From: Tissierella sp. Yu-01
Lineage (GTDB): Bacteria; Bacillota; Clostridia; Tissierellales; Tissierellaceae
Direction of reading: 5' to 3'
DNA: 64,000 bases
Assembly (NCBI RefSeq): GCF_029537395.1
Contig: NZ_CP120677.1
Coordinates: 1,116,001 to 1,180,000, forward strand
This document shows positions 18,091-27,700 of the stretch, in pieces. The notes beneath the pieces are model-generated. The model did not search any database. It was given only the letters and a program-made list of their open reading frames with translations, and was not told the origin of the DNA. The position numbers and the translations under genes are program-made. Positions within the stretch are counted from its first letter, which is position 1. Every line of letters begins with the position of its first letter.

Positions 18091-18972
18091 ATGATATTTA
18101 AAAGTTGCTCAAATAATACTTTTTCAAAAAATATACTACATGCAAATGAACAATCAAGTCTATCAATTAACCTGTGTAATAGTGATAATATAATTTCAGA
18201 AGATGGTACGGGTTATAATAGTACCACACCTTCTGAAATTAAAGAATGGGAACCAAAAGACTTTAAAATGGAGGCAACTACAGTCTGGAGTTTTAAAGAC
18301 AGAGGAAAATGGGCAACACATAGTGGTAAATATAGAGGTAATTGGTCCCCTTATATACCTAGAAATTTAATACTTAGATATTCTAAAGAAGGTGACTTTG
18401 TCCTTGATCCATTTTTTGGAAGTGGAACAACATTAGTAGAGACCAAATTACTTAAAAGAAAAGGAATAGGAATAGACATAAATATAGATGCAATTAATAT
18501 TGCAAAAGAAAACTTAAGATTCAATAGAAATAATGAATATGAACCAACTATATATCATGGAGACTCTAGAAACCTAGAGATGTTACCCAATGAAAGTATA
18601 GACCTTATATGTGCGCATCCACCCTATGCTAATATTATAAAATATAGCGAAAATATAGATGGCGACCTTTCATTATTAGATATAAATGAATTTCTAATCG
18701 ATATTTCTAAAGTAACTAGGGAATTGTATCGCGTGCTTAAGAATGACAAGTACTGTGCAATTCTTATAGGAGATACTAGAAGAAATAAACATATGGTACC
18801 TTTAGGATTTTATGTAATGCAGGAATTCTTAAAAGCAGGATTTGTTTTAAAAGAGAATATTATTAAAGAGCAGCATAACTGCCAGGCTACTGGATTCTGG
18901 TATAAGAAGAGTATTGATTATAATTTTTTATTAATTGCACATGAGTATTTGTTTGTATTTAGAAAGCCATAG
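18091..18972 (+). CDS. Second DNA methyltransferase of the R-M set, beta class, HPPY motif
   Basis: About 293 residues. Motif order is permuted beta class: DPFFGSGTTLVE (motif I) follows the N-terminal target region, and the catalytic motif is H176-P-P-Y in place of the usual D/N/S-PPY. AAGGAG lies only one nt before ATG 18082 but ten nt before ATG 18091, so the latter is preferred. DpnII-type systems often carry two methylases, the second able to act on single strands, which would fit here. The base methylated (N6-A or N4-C) cannot be read. It starts about 70 nt after the nuclease gene. Confidence 0.75.
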   Translation: MIFKSCSNNTFSKNILHANEQSSLSINLCNSDNIISEDGTGYNSTTPSEIKEWEPKDFKMEATTVWSFKDRGKWATHSGKYRGNWSPYIPRNLILRYSKEGDFVLDPFFGSGTTLVETKLLKRKGIGIDINIDAINIAKENLRFNRNNEYEPTIYHGDSRNLEMLPNESIDLICAHPPYANIIKYSENIDGDLSLLDINEFLIDISKVTRELYRVLKNDKYCAILIGDTRRNKHMVPLGFYVMQEFLKAGFVLKENIIKEQHNCQATGFWYKKSIDYNFLLIAHEYLFVFRKP

Positions 18973-18976
18973 AACT

Positions 18977-19010
18977 TGGGCATGTATAATTATCAAAATA
19001 TACATGCCCA
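18977..19010 (+). terminator. Terminator hairpin after the restriction-modification operon
   Basis: A perfect 12-bp stem (TGGGCATGTATA / TATACATGCCCA) starts 4 nt past the methylase stop. The following sequence is only moderately T-rich. It also separates this operon from the convergent defence operon ending at 19086. Confidence 0.6.
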
Positions 19011-19085
19011 TATCAAATTCTATAACTAGTTAAATCCAACTTAATTTGTTATATGCAATATTTTAATATATGAATAGTTTTATGA

Positions 19086-20507
19086 TTATTTCTTAAAATA
19101 ACATTCATAAAGTTCTGCAATTTTATCATTTTTAATATCGACCTTTAAAAATTTATTACCTTTAATTAAATCAATAAATTCAATTCGCTCTTCATTACTT
19201 AAACTATAATACAAATACTTCCATCTATCAATATTTCTATTTTCACTATTTATTTTTCTTTTAGTAATATAATACTCTGGCATGTATAATATAGCAATGA
19301 ATTCTTCATATGTCGAGCCAAATGCATGCTCAAAAAAACCTGCTTTAGGCCCTACTACACCATGAGTAGCATTTAAAACACATTGTACACCTCTTAACAA
19401 TTTTGCATTCCAATGTTGCCCTATATACTTTCTATCTATGCAATGTTCACCATCTAAAGGCATGTACTTCATAGGAAAAGACCAAATACTTGTTTCTAAT
19501 CCTTTTGAGGCAAACTCAAGATTTAAGTCAATATTTATCCTTAAACGATTATATAAATCAATAGGTTCATCTTCAAAATTAAATAAAATGTAATTTGACA
19601 AATTCTTTACTTTGTATTTAGCCGCTAATTTTTGAGCTTCAATATAAATTTTCACATTTTCTTCATCTGCGTGATCAAAAGCTATTCTAAGTGGCTTAAC
19701 CTCTATTCTAGCAAGTTGTTTCATTTTTTCTTCAGTTAATAATCTTGCATCTGTTCCTTGATTAAAATCAACATACTTTGTTTGTTTAATAGTTCTGTTA
19801 CCAGATTTTTTTTTATAATTTTTATTTCCCCTTTCAAACCCTAATTCTATCAAATCATCAATAATAGTTGCTAAATTATTTGATGCTAGGATATTATTAT
19901 CCATCAACATAAGATTTCTTCTTTCCCCAAATTTGTCATCTATTTCCATAATATGTTTTTTAATATCAATATAACCACAATAATTTGGTTCTAAAGTTTT
20001 TACAGCACAAAATTCACATTTTCGTACACAACCTTTCGTAGTAGATGTAATATATGCATTCTGAACTTCATATTGATAATCTAAATAATCATTTTTATTT
20101 ACATCTATAATATCATAATCAGGTGTAATTTCATCTATAATAACACCATCACTTCCTAACATACCAGGTTCTGACAATAATCCTTTTATTATGGTAATTC
20201 CTTCCATACCTGGTTCATTCTCTAATTTTTCACCAAGTAAGGTTGCCAGGATTCCACCCACAAAAATATTTGATGGATTACTAACACTTTTATAATAGAA
20301 TCTAATTGTATCTATTGTTTTCTTCCAGTAAAAGGTAAACAAGGTAGTAATGTAAATTCTATCCCAAAACTCTTCTCTTATATCCTTATTATTACCTTTA
20401 ATAAATTTGACTTCATCATTTTTTTCTTTATGATAGGTACTTATTTTCATTAATCCTAATGGAGGATATTTGTTTCTATAGCCGGGTTCAATTAAAAGTA
20501 TTCTCAT
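19086..20507 (-). CDS. Radical SAM protein, B12-binding-type architecture
   Basis: 473 residues. The N-terminus (MRILLIEPGYRNKYPPLGLM) has the Rossmann-like pattern of cobalamin-binding radical SAM proteins, but the cobalamin histidine motif DxHxxG is not evident. The cluster motif is C160-VRK-C164-EF-C167 (CxxxCxxC), followed by LMLMDNNIL and DFNQGTDARLL, typical of the radical SAM barrel. The C-terminal 130 residues are unassigned. GAGGAG precedes the ATG. It is the last gene of the five-gene operon led by the PglZ protein, so a DNA- or nucleotide-modifying job in defence is possible. That is inference. Confidence 0.75.
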   Translation of the reverse strand: MRILLIEPGYRNKYPPLGLMKISTYHKEKNDEVKFIKGNNKDIREEFWDRIYITTLFTFYWKKTIDTIRFYYKSVSNPSNIFVGGILATLLGEKLENEPGMEGITIIKGLLSEPGMLGSDGVIIDEITPDYDIIDVNKNDYLDYQYEVQNAYITSTTKGCVRKCEFCAVKTLEPNYCGYIDIKKHIMEIDDKFGERRNLMLMDNNILASNNLATIIDDLIELGFERGNKNYKKKSGNRTIKQTKYVDFNQGTDARLLTEEKMKQLARIEVKPLRIAFDHADEENVKIYIEAQKLAAKYKVKNLSNYILFNFEDEPIDLYNRLRINIDLNLEFASKGLETSIWSFPMKYMPLDGEHCIDRKYIGQHWNAKLLRGVQCVLNATHGVVGPKAGFFEHAFGSTYEEFIAILYMPEYYITKRKINSENRNIDRWKYLYYSLSNEERIEFIDLIKGNKFLKVDIKNDKIAELYECYFKK

Positions 20508-20545
20508 TATGTAATCTCCTCACAAGTTCTAAAAACTTAAACATA

Positions 20546-21808
20546 TTATTTGTACATATATGCGAGTGTTTTCTGCATGCTTTCTTGTTCTAAAAACTTA
20601 TAAAAAACAATTTTTAGTCCTTTAATAATAATATACTTATATTGTATACAGTTCTCAATATCATCTAAAATATGAATATCTTCATTAGTTACTTTATTCG
20701 TTTTCATTTTTTCCTCGATTGAAATCAACTCATTTATTTCTAAATTGTTTAATCTTTCCCATGATTCTTTTATATTTTCTTCATTAGAAAAATATCTCTT
20801 TGCTTCTTTTATAAAATCCTTCTCGCTTATGTTTTCAGTCTGCAAATCATCTAATAATTCCAAACTTAATTGTTTCACAACATCTATATGTAACTGACTT
20901 CTTTCTAATATTTCATTTTCATTTCTTAGTTCATTTATCGTATTCATATATAACTCAGTTTCTTTCTTTAAAATATCAAATCTCTCTTTATCAACAGCGT
21001 GGTCTATAATTTGATTCTTTAGTCTGTCTATATCATTTGATAGGCGTTGGATTTTTCTTGCATAATTTTCATTTTCTATTTTTAAATCATTGAATTTTCC
21101 CTTAATGGTTGTAAAATCTTTTAAGTCATCATTCATTTCTTTAATTTTTTGTTCTAGTTCTGATGACATATCTACTAACTTACTATTCTTTGAAATTTGC
21201 TTGTTTAATTTATTAGTACATAAATCTAACGATTTTATGAGTTCTTTATTTTTTGTTTTCTGGATTTTTCGTTCTTCTAAACAACTGTTATATTTCTTAT
21301 TAACATTCTGTAATTCATTCTCATATAATGATTTACATCTGTTTGTAGCTTCAAGAGTAGATTTTTCCTTCTCTTTATAAATCAACTGGTTTATGAAATC
21401 AATTAAATTACTAATATCATCATCAACTTCAAAACCTGCTAATTTTAGAATATGCTTAGAGCTTACAGTGAGCCCTTTTTCTCTAATTTCTTCCTCAATT
21501 TTAATCAACGTAATTAAAATGTTGTCATCCATTGTATCTATAAGTTCTTCTATTTTTGTATCCTTAAAATTAAGCTTTGCCATATTGATTACATACTTCT
21601 CCAATAATGAATCATGCGAGTTGAAGATTTCATCACAATATATCTTGTACAATATAGAGGGTGGTAATCTATTTGGTCTGAATCCTTTAATTTCGCTTCT
21701 AAAATGATTACTATTGTCTGATATAAACTTACACAAATTCCCATAAGGATATACTTTTAAAAAATCTATTAACTCATCGTTATTAAAATATTTAAATGTA
21801 TAGTTCAT
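20546..21808 (-). CDS. Coiled-coil protein of the PglZ/helicase operon
   Basis: 420 residues from ATG 21808, chosen because AGGGGG stands nine nt upstream and this start avoids overlap with the preceding gene; the open frame extends 25 codons further. Residues 1-135 form a mostly helical domain (FNNDELIDFLKVYP, GFRPNRLPPSILYKIYCDEIF). Residues about 150-310 are a long heptad-rich coiled coil (KIKEMNDDLKDF, ENYARKIQRLSNDIDRLKNQ). A helical C-terminal domain ends the chain. No family recognised. By position it is likely a structural or sensor partner for the helicase complex. Confidence 0.7.
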   Translation of the reverse strand: MNYTFKYFNNDELIDFLKVYPYGNLCKFISDNSNHFRSEIKGFRPNRLPPSILYKIYCDEIFNSHDSLLEKYVINMAKLNFKDTKIEELIDTMDDNILITLIKIEEEIREKGLTVSSKHILKLAGFEVDDDISNLIDFINQLIYKEKEKSTLEATNRCKSLYENELQNVNKKYNSCLEERKIQKTKNKELIKSLDLCTNKLNKQISKNSKLVDMSSELEQKIKEMNDDLKDFTTIKGKFNDLKIENENYARKIQRLSNDIDRLKNQIIDHAVDKERFDILKKETELYMNTINELRNENEILERSQLHIDVVKQLSLELLDDLQTENISEKDFIKEAKRYFSNEENIKESWERLNNLEINELISIEEKMKTNKVTNEDIHILDDIENCIQYKYIIIKGLKIVFYKFLEQESMQKTLAYMYK

Positions 21809-21821
21809 TATTATCATCCCC

Positions 21822-24773
21822 CTATAAGTACTTGAGTAATTCAACAGTATTAAGATTAAGATTAATATTAAAATCCTCTTCATTATAATTTAAATTCAAT
21901 AGTTTGAGAGTCTTTAAATAATCTATTAAGTTTATGATTTTACTTAAATTTTCTTCTTTAATTTTTATACTAACTAATTCAAAGGCGTCCTCATTGTTAA
22001 TTCTAGCTTCAACTGATAATATATCACCAACATTGTCGTACTTTTCTTCAATAACATTACAAATTTCATAATTTGAATGTGTAGTTTTTTCTGAAAACTT
22101 GCTTCGAAATACTCCATTAATAAATATGTTAAAAGTCAACTCCACACCAATTGGACCAGTATATGAATATACTAAAGACAAATCAAAATGACCATTCGAA
22201 TATTTAGCAAACTTTAAACTAGGATTATAATTAATTCTTACACGTAAATTATGATCATACTGATCTCTTATATCTAAATAATTAATTATCTTCCAATCAT
22301 TTATTATTTGATGCCATAATATATTATTAATTCCTTTTTCAATACTATATTCTGTTTCTGTATCCTGAATAATAAGAGTTAGATTCAAGGAACACGTGCT
22401 ACAAAGTACTAAACTAGCCTTGTCATCAATATAATCCAATTCTACTTTATTATCAAACACTTGCAAACTTTTATCCTTTAGTCTACGAACTCCCCATATC
22501 TCAGGTTTTACAGTAAGTCTATAAGGTAGATTACATATATAATCCAGTACTTCTACTTCCATATTATCAGCAACAATAAAATTATCATTAAAAGATAGAT
22601 TTGCTTTCCCAATATCTAAAACCATTCTATTTGTAAATTCGCCATCGTATAAGAAACAATCATAAGCTGAAGAAACAGTTATTGTAACTTCTTCATTTTC
22701 TAAATAGTACTTTTTATTAAATTCATAATCGATATTAGCAAGAACTGTAAATGAAAGGTCATAAATTTTCTCTTGTTCTTTAAACAATAATAATGACCAT
22801 TTACCATAATAATCATTAAATTCTATTCCTAACTCACTTAAACTAAAATTACCGATATCTTCAATTTCATTCAAAGATTTACCTTTAAATCTTTGGTCGC
22901 CATGTGCTATTTTTATGAACATATTTTCATCGTTACAATTTATACATTTAAATCTTATTTCATTTGATGCTTGTACTACTAATTGATTTTCAATATATGT
23001 GCTAAATGCATTCATTTTTATTATAGGATTATAAGAACGAACAACTTCTATAACTCTATGATTAATAATTATTTCTTCATTATTTAAGTCTATTTTCCCA
23101 ACATATACAAACATGTTCAAAAATGTATCTTGTTGTATCAATTCTATATTTGTTTCAATTATTTCATTTTTACTGAAAATAATCAATCTTGTGTCATACT
23201 GCAAATCATTCCATTCAATTTGGTCATTTATACGTAATCCTGTCTGTAATGAATATATATATTCATCATTTATGCATATCTCCTTAGTGGCAATTACTTT
23301 ACCATCAATTGCAGCATTGATTATTACATTAGATACATCCAATGTTTCAATATCAACATTTTTATCTCGGATCCTACGATGCCCCTTTTGATTTATGCTC
23401 CTAATTATTTTCTTGCTTGATATATTAGTTTGCAACTCTAGTGTCTTCATTGAATATTTAGGATTGAATATTTTAATATCACTTAAACATAAAATTAGTT
23501 TATTTTTCTTTTCATCTCTATCCCAATATTTCCGAATAAATGCTTCAATCTTTATTTCTTCAGTTCCATTTACTAAGAATCCGTCAATATAGGCACAAGA
23601 AGCTCTAGGAACTTTACCGACATAGATGTATATGTCGGTATTGTTCCATATTAACTCTCTAACATTAACTGGATTCCCGTCAACCTCAACTTCAAAATAA
23701 TTATTAGAAGTATAAATATAATAATCATTTCTTTTTATTACCTCATCTCGAGGTAATTCTAGATAATCATTACAACTTAGGCCAAATGGATATATGACTT
23801 CATATTTTATATTTTTAACAATATGTATACCGCAAATAAAGTTATCAATATAATATTTGCCCTTATTGATCTTTCTTCCAGTTGGTAATGTTATTTCTTC
23901 ATTGGGTAGAAGGTTCTTTAATATCTTTTGAAATTTCATGAAACCTACTATGTGAGAAGATTCAATAATATCTTTACTTATGTCTTCAGCTCTTACTACT
24001 AAATTGATATTATAACCTAGCTTTTCACTAATCTTAAAACATATATCTTTTATATTAGATTCATTTATGTCATAATCAATTTTATCTATCTCAGAGTATA
24101 TTTTGTCTAATCTAATACAAGTTTTTATTACTTTTTCTTGAAAAGAATTCATTTGCTCCCTATAATATTTCATTTTATTATAATCATTTTTATCATAAAC
24201 ATATACATCGGATATCTCTTTAAATTCAACAAAAGTTCGTAGAAAATCTCTTCTTTCCTCTGTTTCAATACCTTTCATCCATTTCCAATATAATTTAAAA
24301 AACTTAAATAAATCTCTGTGAAATTGTTTAGGTATCCCTGATTCATATACTAAGGTCGCTTCATACTTATGACCTACTTGAGATATTGTTTTAATGTTTT
24401 CACTTTTAAGAGCAGACTTTAATAGAGGGTAATATCTGCTCCTAATAAACTCAAATCCAATATATTCATCAATTTGTTTCAAGATTCCACCTTGAGAGAA
24501 ACCATTTTTTGTAATTTCACATAATGCAGCAATAAATACTCTATTTAATTGCTTACCAACAGGTTGTTTTTGTAAAATATTATAATATTCCATAGCTGGA
24601 GCTATAATTTCTATTAACTCTTTGAAAATGTCATCTAAATCAATATATTCAAATTGTATTCTTTTCATACTTTTGTACCCATCATCAATAAATTCTAGCC
24701 TTTTATCCTCTATTCTAGAAGTTATTATAATATCTAGTCTTCTAATTTCTTTTATAAACTGATCAAATTTCAT
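21822..24773 (-). CDS. 983-residue protein of the PglZ/helicase operon, unknown
   Basis: No family recognised. Residues 1-300 are helix-rich (KEIRRLDIIITSRIEDKRLEF, PAMEYYNILQKQPVGKQLNRV). From about 300 on, the sequence alternates short beta-like strands separated by Asn/Asp-rich turns up to residue 930, as in repeated beta-sandwich or Ig-like folds. The last 50 residues are Leu/Asn-rich. No catalytic motif or signal peptide is visible. GGAGG precedes the ATG, 22 nt after the helicase stop. Its size and place between the helicase and the coiled-coil gene suggest a large scaffold or target-recognition subunit. Confidence 0.7.
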   Translation of the reverse strand: MKFDQFIKEIRRLDIIITSRIEDKRLEFIDDGYKSMKRIQFEYIDLDDIFKELIEIIAPAMEYYNILQKQPVGKQLNRVFIAALCEITKNGFSQGGILKQIDEYIGFEFIRSRYYPLLKSALKSENIKTISQVGHKYEATLVYESGIPKQFHRDLFKFFKLYWKWMKGIETEERRDFLRTFVEFKEISDVYVYDKNDYNKMKYYREQMNSFQEKVIKTCIRLDKIYSEIDKIDYDINESNIKDICFKISEKLGYNINLVVRAEDISKDIIESSHIVGFMKFQKILKNLLPNEEITLPTGRKINKGKYYIDNFICGIHIVKNIKYEVIYPFGLSCNDYLELPRDEVIKRNDYYIYTSNNYFEVEVDGNPVNVRELIWNNTDIYIYVGKVPRASCAYIDGFLVNGTEEIKIEAFIRKYWDRDEKKNKLILCLSDIKIFNPKYSMKTLELQTNISSKKIIRSINQKGHRRIRDKNVDIETLDVSNVIINAAIDGKVIATKEICINDEYIYSLQTGLRINDQIEWNDLQYDTRLIIFSKNEIIETNIELIQQDTFLNMFVYVGKIDLNNEEIIINHRVIEVVRSYNPIIKMNAFSTYIENQLVVQASNEIRFKCINCNDENMFIKIAHGDQRFKGKSLNEIEDIGNFSLSELGIEFNDYYGKWSLLLFKEQEKIYDLSFTVLANIDYEFNKKYYLENEEVTITVSSAYDCFLYDGEFTNRMVLDIGKANLSFNDNFIVADNMEVEVLDYICNLPYRLTVKPEIWGVRRLKDKSLQVFDNKVELDYIDDKASLVLCSTCSLNLTLIIQDTETEYSIEKGINNILWHQIINDWKIINYLDIRDQYDHNLRVRINYNPSLKFAKYSNGHFDLSLVYSYTGPIGVELTFNIFINGVFRSKFSEKTTHSNYEICNVIEEKYDNVGDILSVEARINNEDAFELVSIKIKEENLSKIINLIDYLKTLKLLNLNYNEEDFNINLNLNTVELLKYL

Positions 24774-24795
24774 ATAACCTCCATCCTTTATGAGT

Positions 24796-27700
24796 TTATA
24801 TTTGTTTTAGATAATCTAAGTATTCCTTAGTTATGAAAGGGCATAAATCTGCATTATATCTTGAACAAGAATGTGGTAAAATTATGTTAGCTTTATTTTC
24901 ACATGTCAAACCTATTATATCATTGGCAAACTTCCAAATATGAGCCCAGTGTTTTCTTATTAATATAATAGCACCAGAGCCACCCTCATTATTATCAATT
25001 AAAACTAAATCCTTACTATCATATTTATCATTAGGATACACTTCTCCTCTAACTTCACTTACATTGACACCTGCATATTTGGGTAAGGACCAGAGCATCC
25101 CATGTTTTAGTGTGTGAATGATAATATATCTTAGATAATCCATCTCATTAAATTCATCACAAAGTTCAGTTCCATCTTCACACTGACAATACTGTCTATT
25201 ACAATTATTATCTCTGGCAGTATCGCAATATTTGCCTCTATGATCTGGTTTTTTAGGTTTTTGTTTAACACTATCATAATTATATTCTTCAATCGTTCGT
25301 TTAGGTTTCATCATTTTTCCTAAATCCAAATCATCAAATTTATTACATGTAGAGCAATGTCCACTGCATGTATATTTCTTAGTATTCAAGAACTCATCTA
25401 TTTTATCTCCGAATTTAAACCATGCTAAATGAGATTCGTAATAGTTCCCCCAGTATTGTTTATCGAATATTCTTTCAGTCTTTAAGCTATAACTTCTATC
25501 ATTACCACTATTATTTGTAAATCTTCTAATATACTCTTGAGCAAGCTGAATTACATAACCTTTACTAAACTCAATTAATATGTCTTCTATGTCAAGTGAT
25601 TCACATAATATATCTAACCTATTATTTCTTACTTTATTACCTACATAACTATATGAAACAGTTCTAACACTTGGAACACTAATAGTCTTTATTTTCCTAG
25701 ACGTACAAACTTTGCATGAAAAAACAGTATCATTTTGATTGGAAAAATTCGGTGTCTCCGGATACCATTTAGCTATATAGGGAAGATAATCAGTATTCTT
25801 TTTATCAGGTGATGTTCTCATCCCTAAAATTCTTTGTACATCCTGCGACTTATTTCCGTTCTTCATCATATAAAACACTGAAAAATTCTGTCTTGTTCCA
25901 CACTTTCTGCACACCCATTCTAAGTTATTTGTAATTCTAAATTTAAAAAGATTCCTTATATCTTTTGCTCTGCCTTTAAAACTGTAATTGTTGTCTTTAT
26001 AGATCTTAGTTGCAGCTTTTACAGAATTACACTCTGGATTTATGCACATTTTTGGTATAGGAGGATCATACAAATGTCCACATTCATCATCAGCACAAGA
26101 ATATATTTTGTGTAATTGAACAGCTTTACGTCCACATGATTTGCAGTATACTCCATCAAACCGTTCATCATAGTCGTCACCAGGTATTAGTCCTCTCTCA
26201 CAATGCTCACAGTAAAATCTACTAGGAAAATATGCAACTCTTAGCTTTTTGGGTACTAATACATTAAGAGTAGAAGCAACTTCGATCATATCATCAGAAT
26301 AAGGAAAGTCATCTAACTTATTATTAAAGTACTCTAGAGCTGTGTTGTCTTCAAAATTACATATTGCTCTTCTAATTAAAATTTCTGCATCTTTATCACT
26401 TTCTCCTTTATCATCTTTTACAATAAAAGAACTGACCCCAGATATTGTTGTGGATATTGCATATTCATTCGAAAGTGGCATCGAGCTAAATGCTGTTTGT
26501 CTAGATACCACATCTACAGAATTCTCATTGTTATTAGTATATAATGAAACTGTAGCACCCGAGCCCCTTAAAGATGGTGTTAAATCAGGCATAGCAGCAT
26601 TATTATCTCTACCAACTAAATATCTATTTTTTTCCCACTTGCCTCTATTCCCTCTAGATTGAAGATGTTTATTAAGATCTTTAATTACACTACTTACAGC
26701 CTTTTTGAAGTCATCTTCAGTAAATTCACATGCTTCTGTACCAATAATACTTTCTTCTCTTTGCAAAAATCTTAATAACCTATTTGCAACAGTTTCATCT
26801 TCAATTTTCCTATGAAATATTTCACCGTATAAACATTCAATATATTCTTCCAAAGCAACAGGTGATACACCATCTCCAATTAACTTTCTAACACCATTTT
26901 TAGTAATAGTAATCCTATCTACTATATCTCCTATACTCACATACAATTCATCACTATAGGGATTATCTTTCAAAAATCTTTTTGTAAAGTAGTCTACAAT
27001 TCTAGCTTTTATATGTTTTTCCACTATAATTTCATTATTAATAATTATTGGCGCATCTTCAAAATCACTTGTTTTTGCGTAAACGTAGTTATTAAAATTG
27101 TTTTTCATATGACAATCTATAGCACTTTCTGGATTGATAACAGTAATTGCTACAGAATCTTTTTTTCTACCTCCTCTACCAATTCTTTGAACATATTCAT
27201 TAATTGTAAATGGTGCAGATGAATTAATAACAGTCGTGACATCACCAATATCTATACCAACTTCTAATGTTTTAGTAGCAACCATTATATCAATTGGAAA
27301 AGCATCATCTAAAGTTATATCGGCTAGCAAATTATTTCTACTGAAAGAATGTATAGAACGAATTCTTTCTTGTTTCTCTAAGCCACCCCTATTCCATCCT
27401 ATTTCTGATTTGTTATTAATAGCGTTATTATTATCAATTATCTCATGAACCCATTGATCCATATATAAGCAAATTTCTACTTCTTCTTGCGTTATTGGTC
27501 TGTTAGCTTTTACTCGCTCTATTATCTCTTCAAAATAGAATCTAATATCCAGTCGTTCTCTTTCCCTTAAGTCACCAGCTATTTTATCTGCATCTGCTCT
27601 ATAATTAGTAAATATTATACTCTTTCTAAAATGTGAATCAGTTATTAAGTGTCCTATAAACATGGCTAAAGTACCTGCAACTGTCATAGCAGCTAAATAT

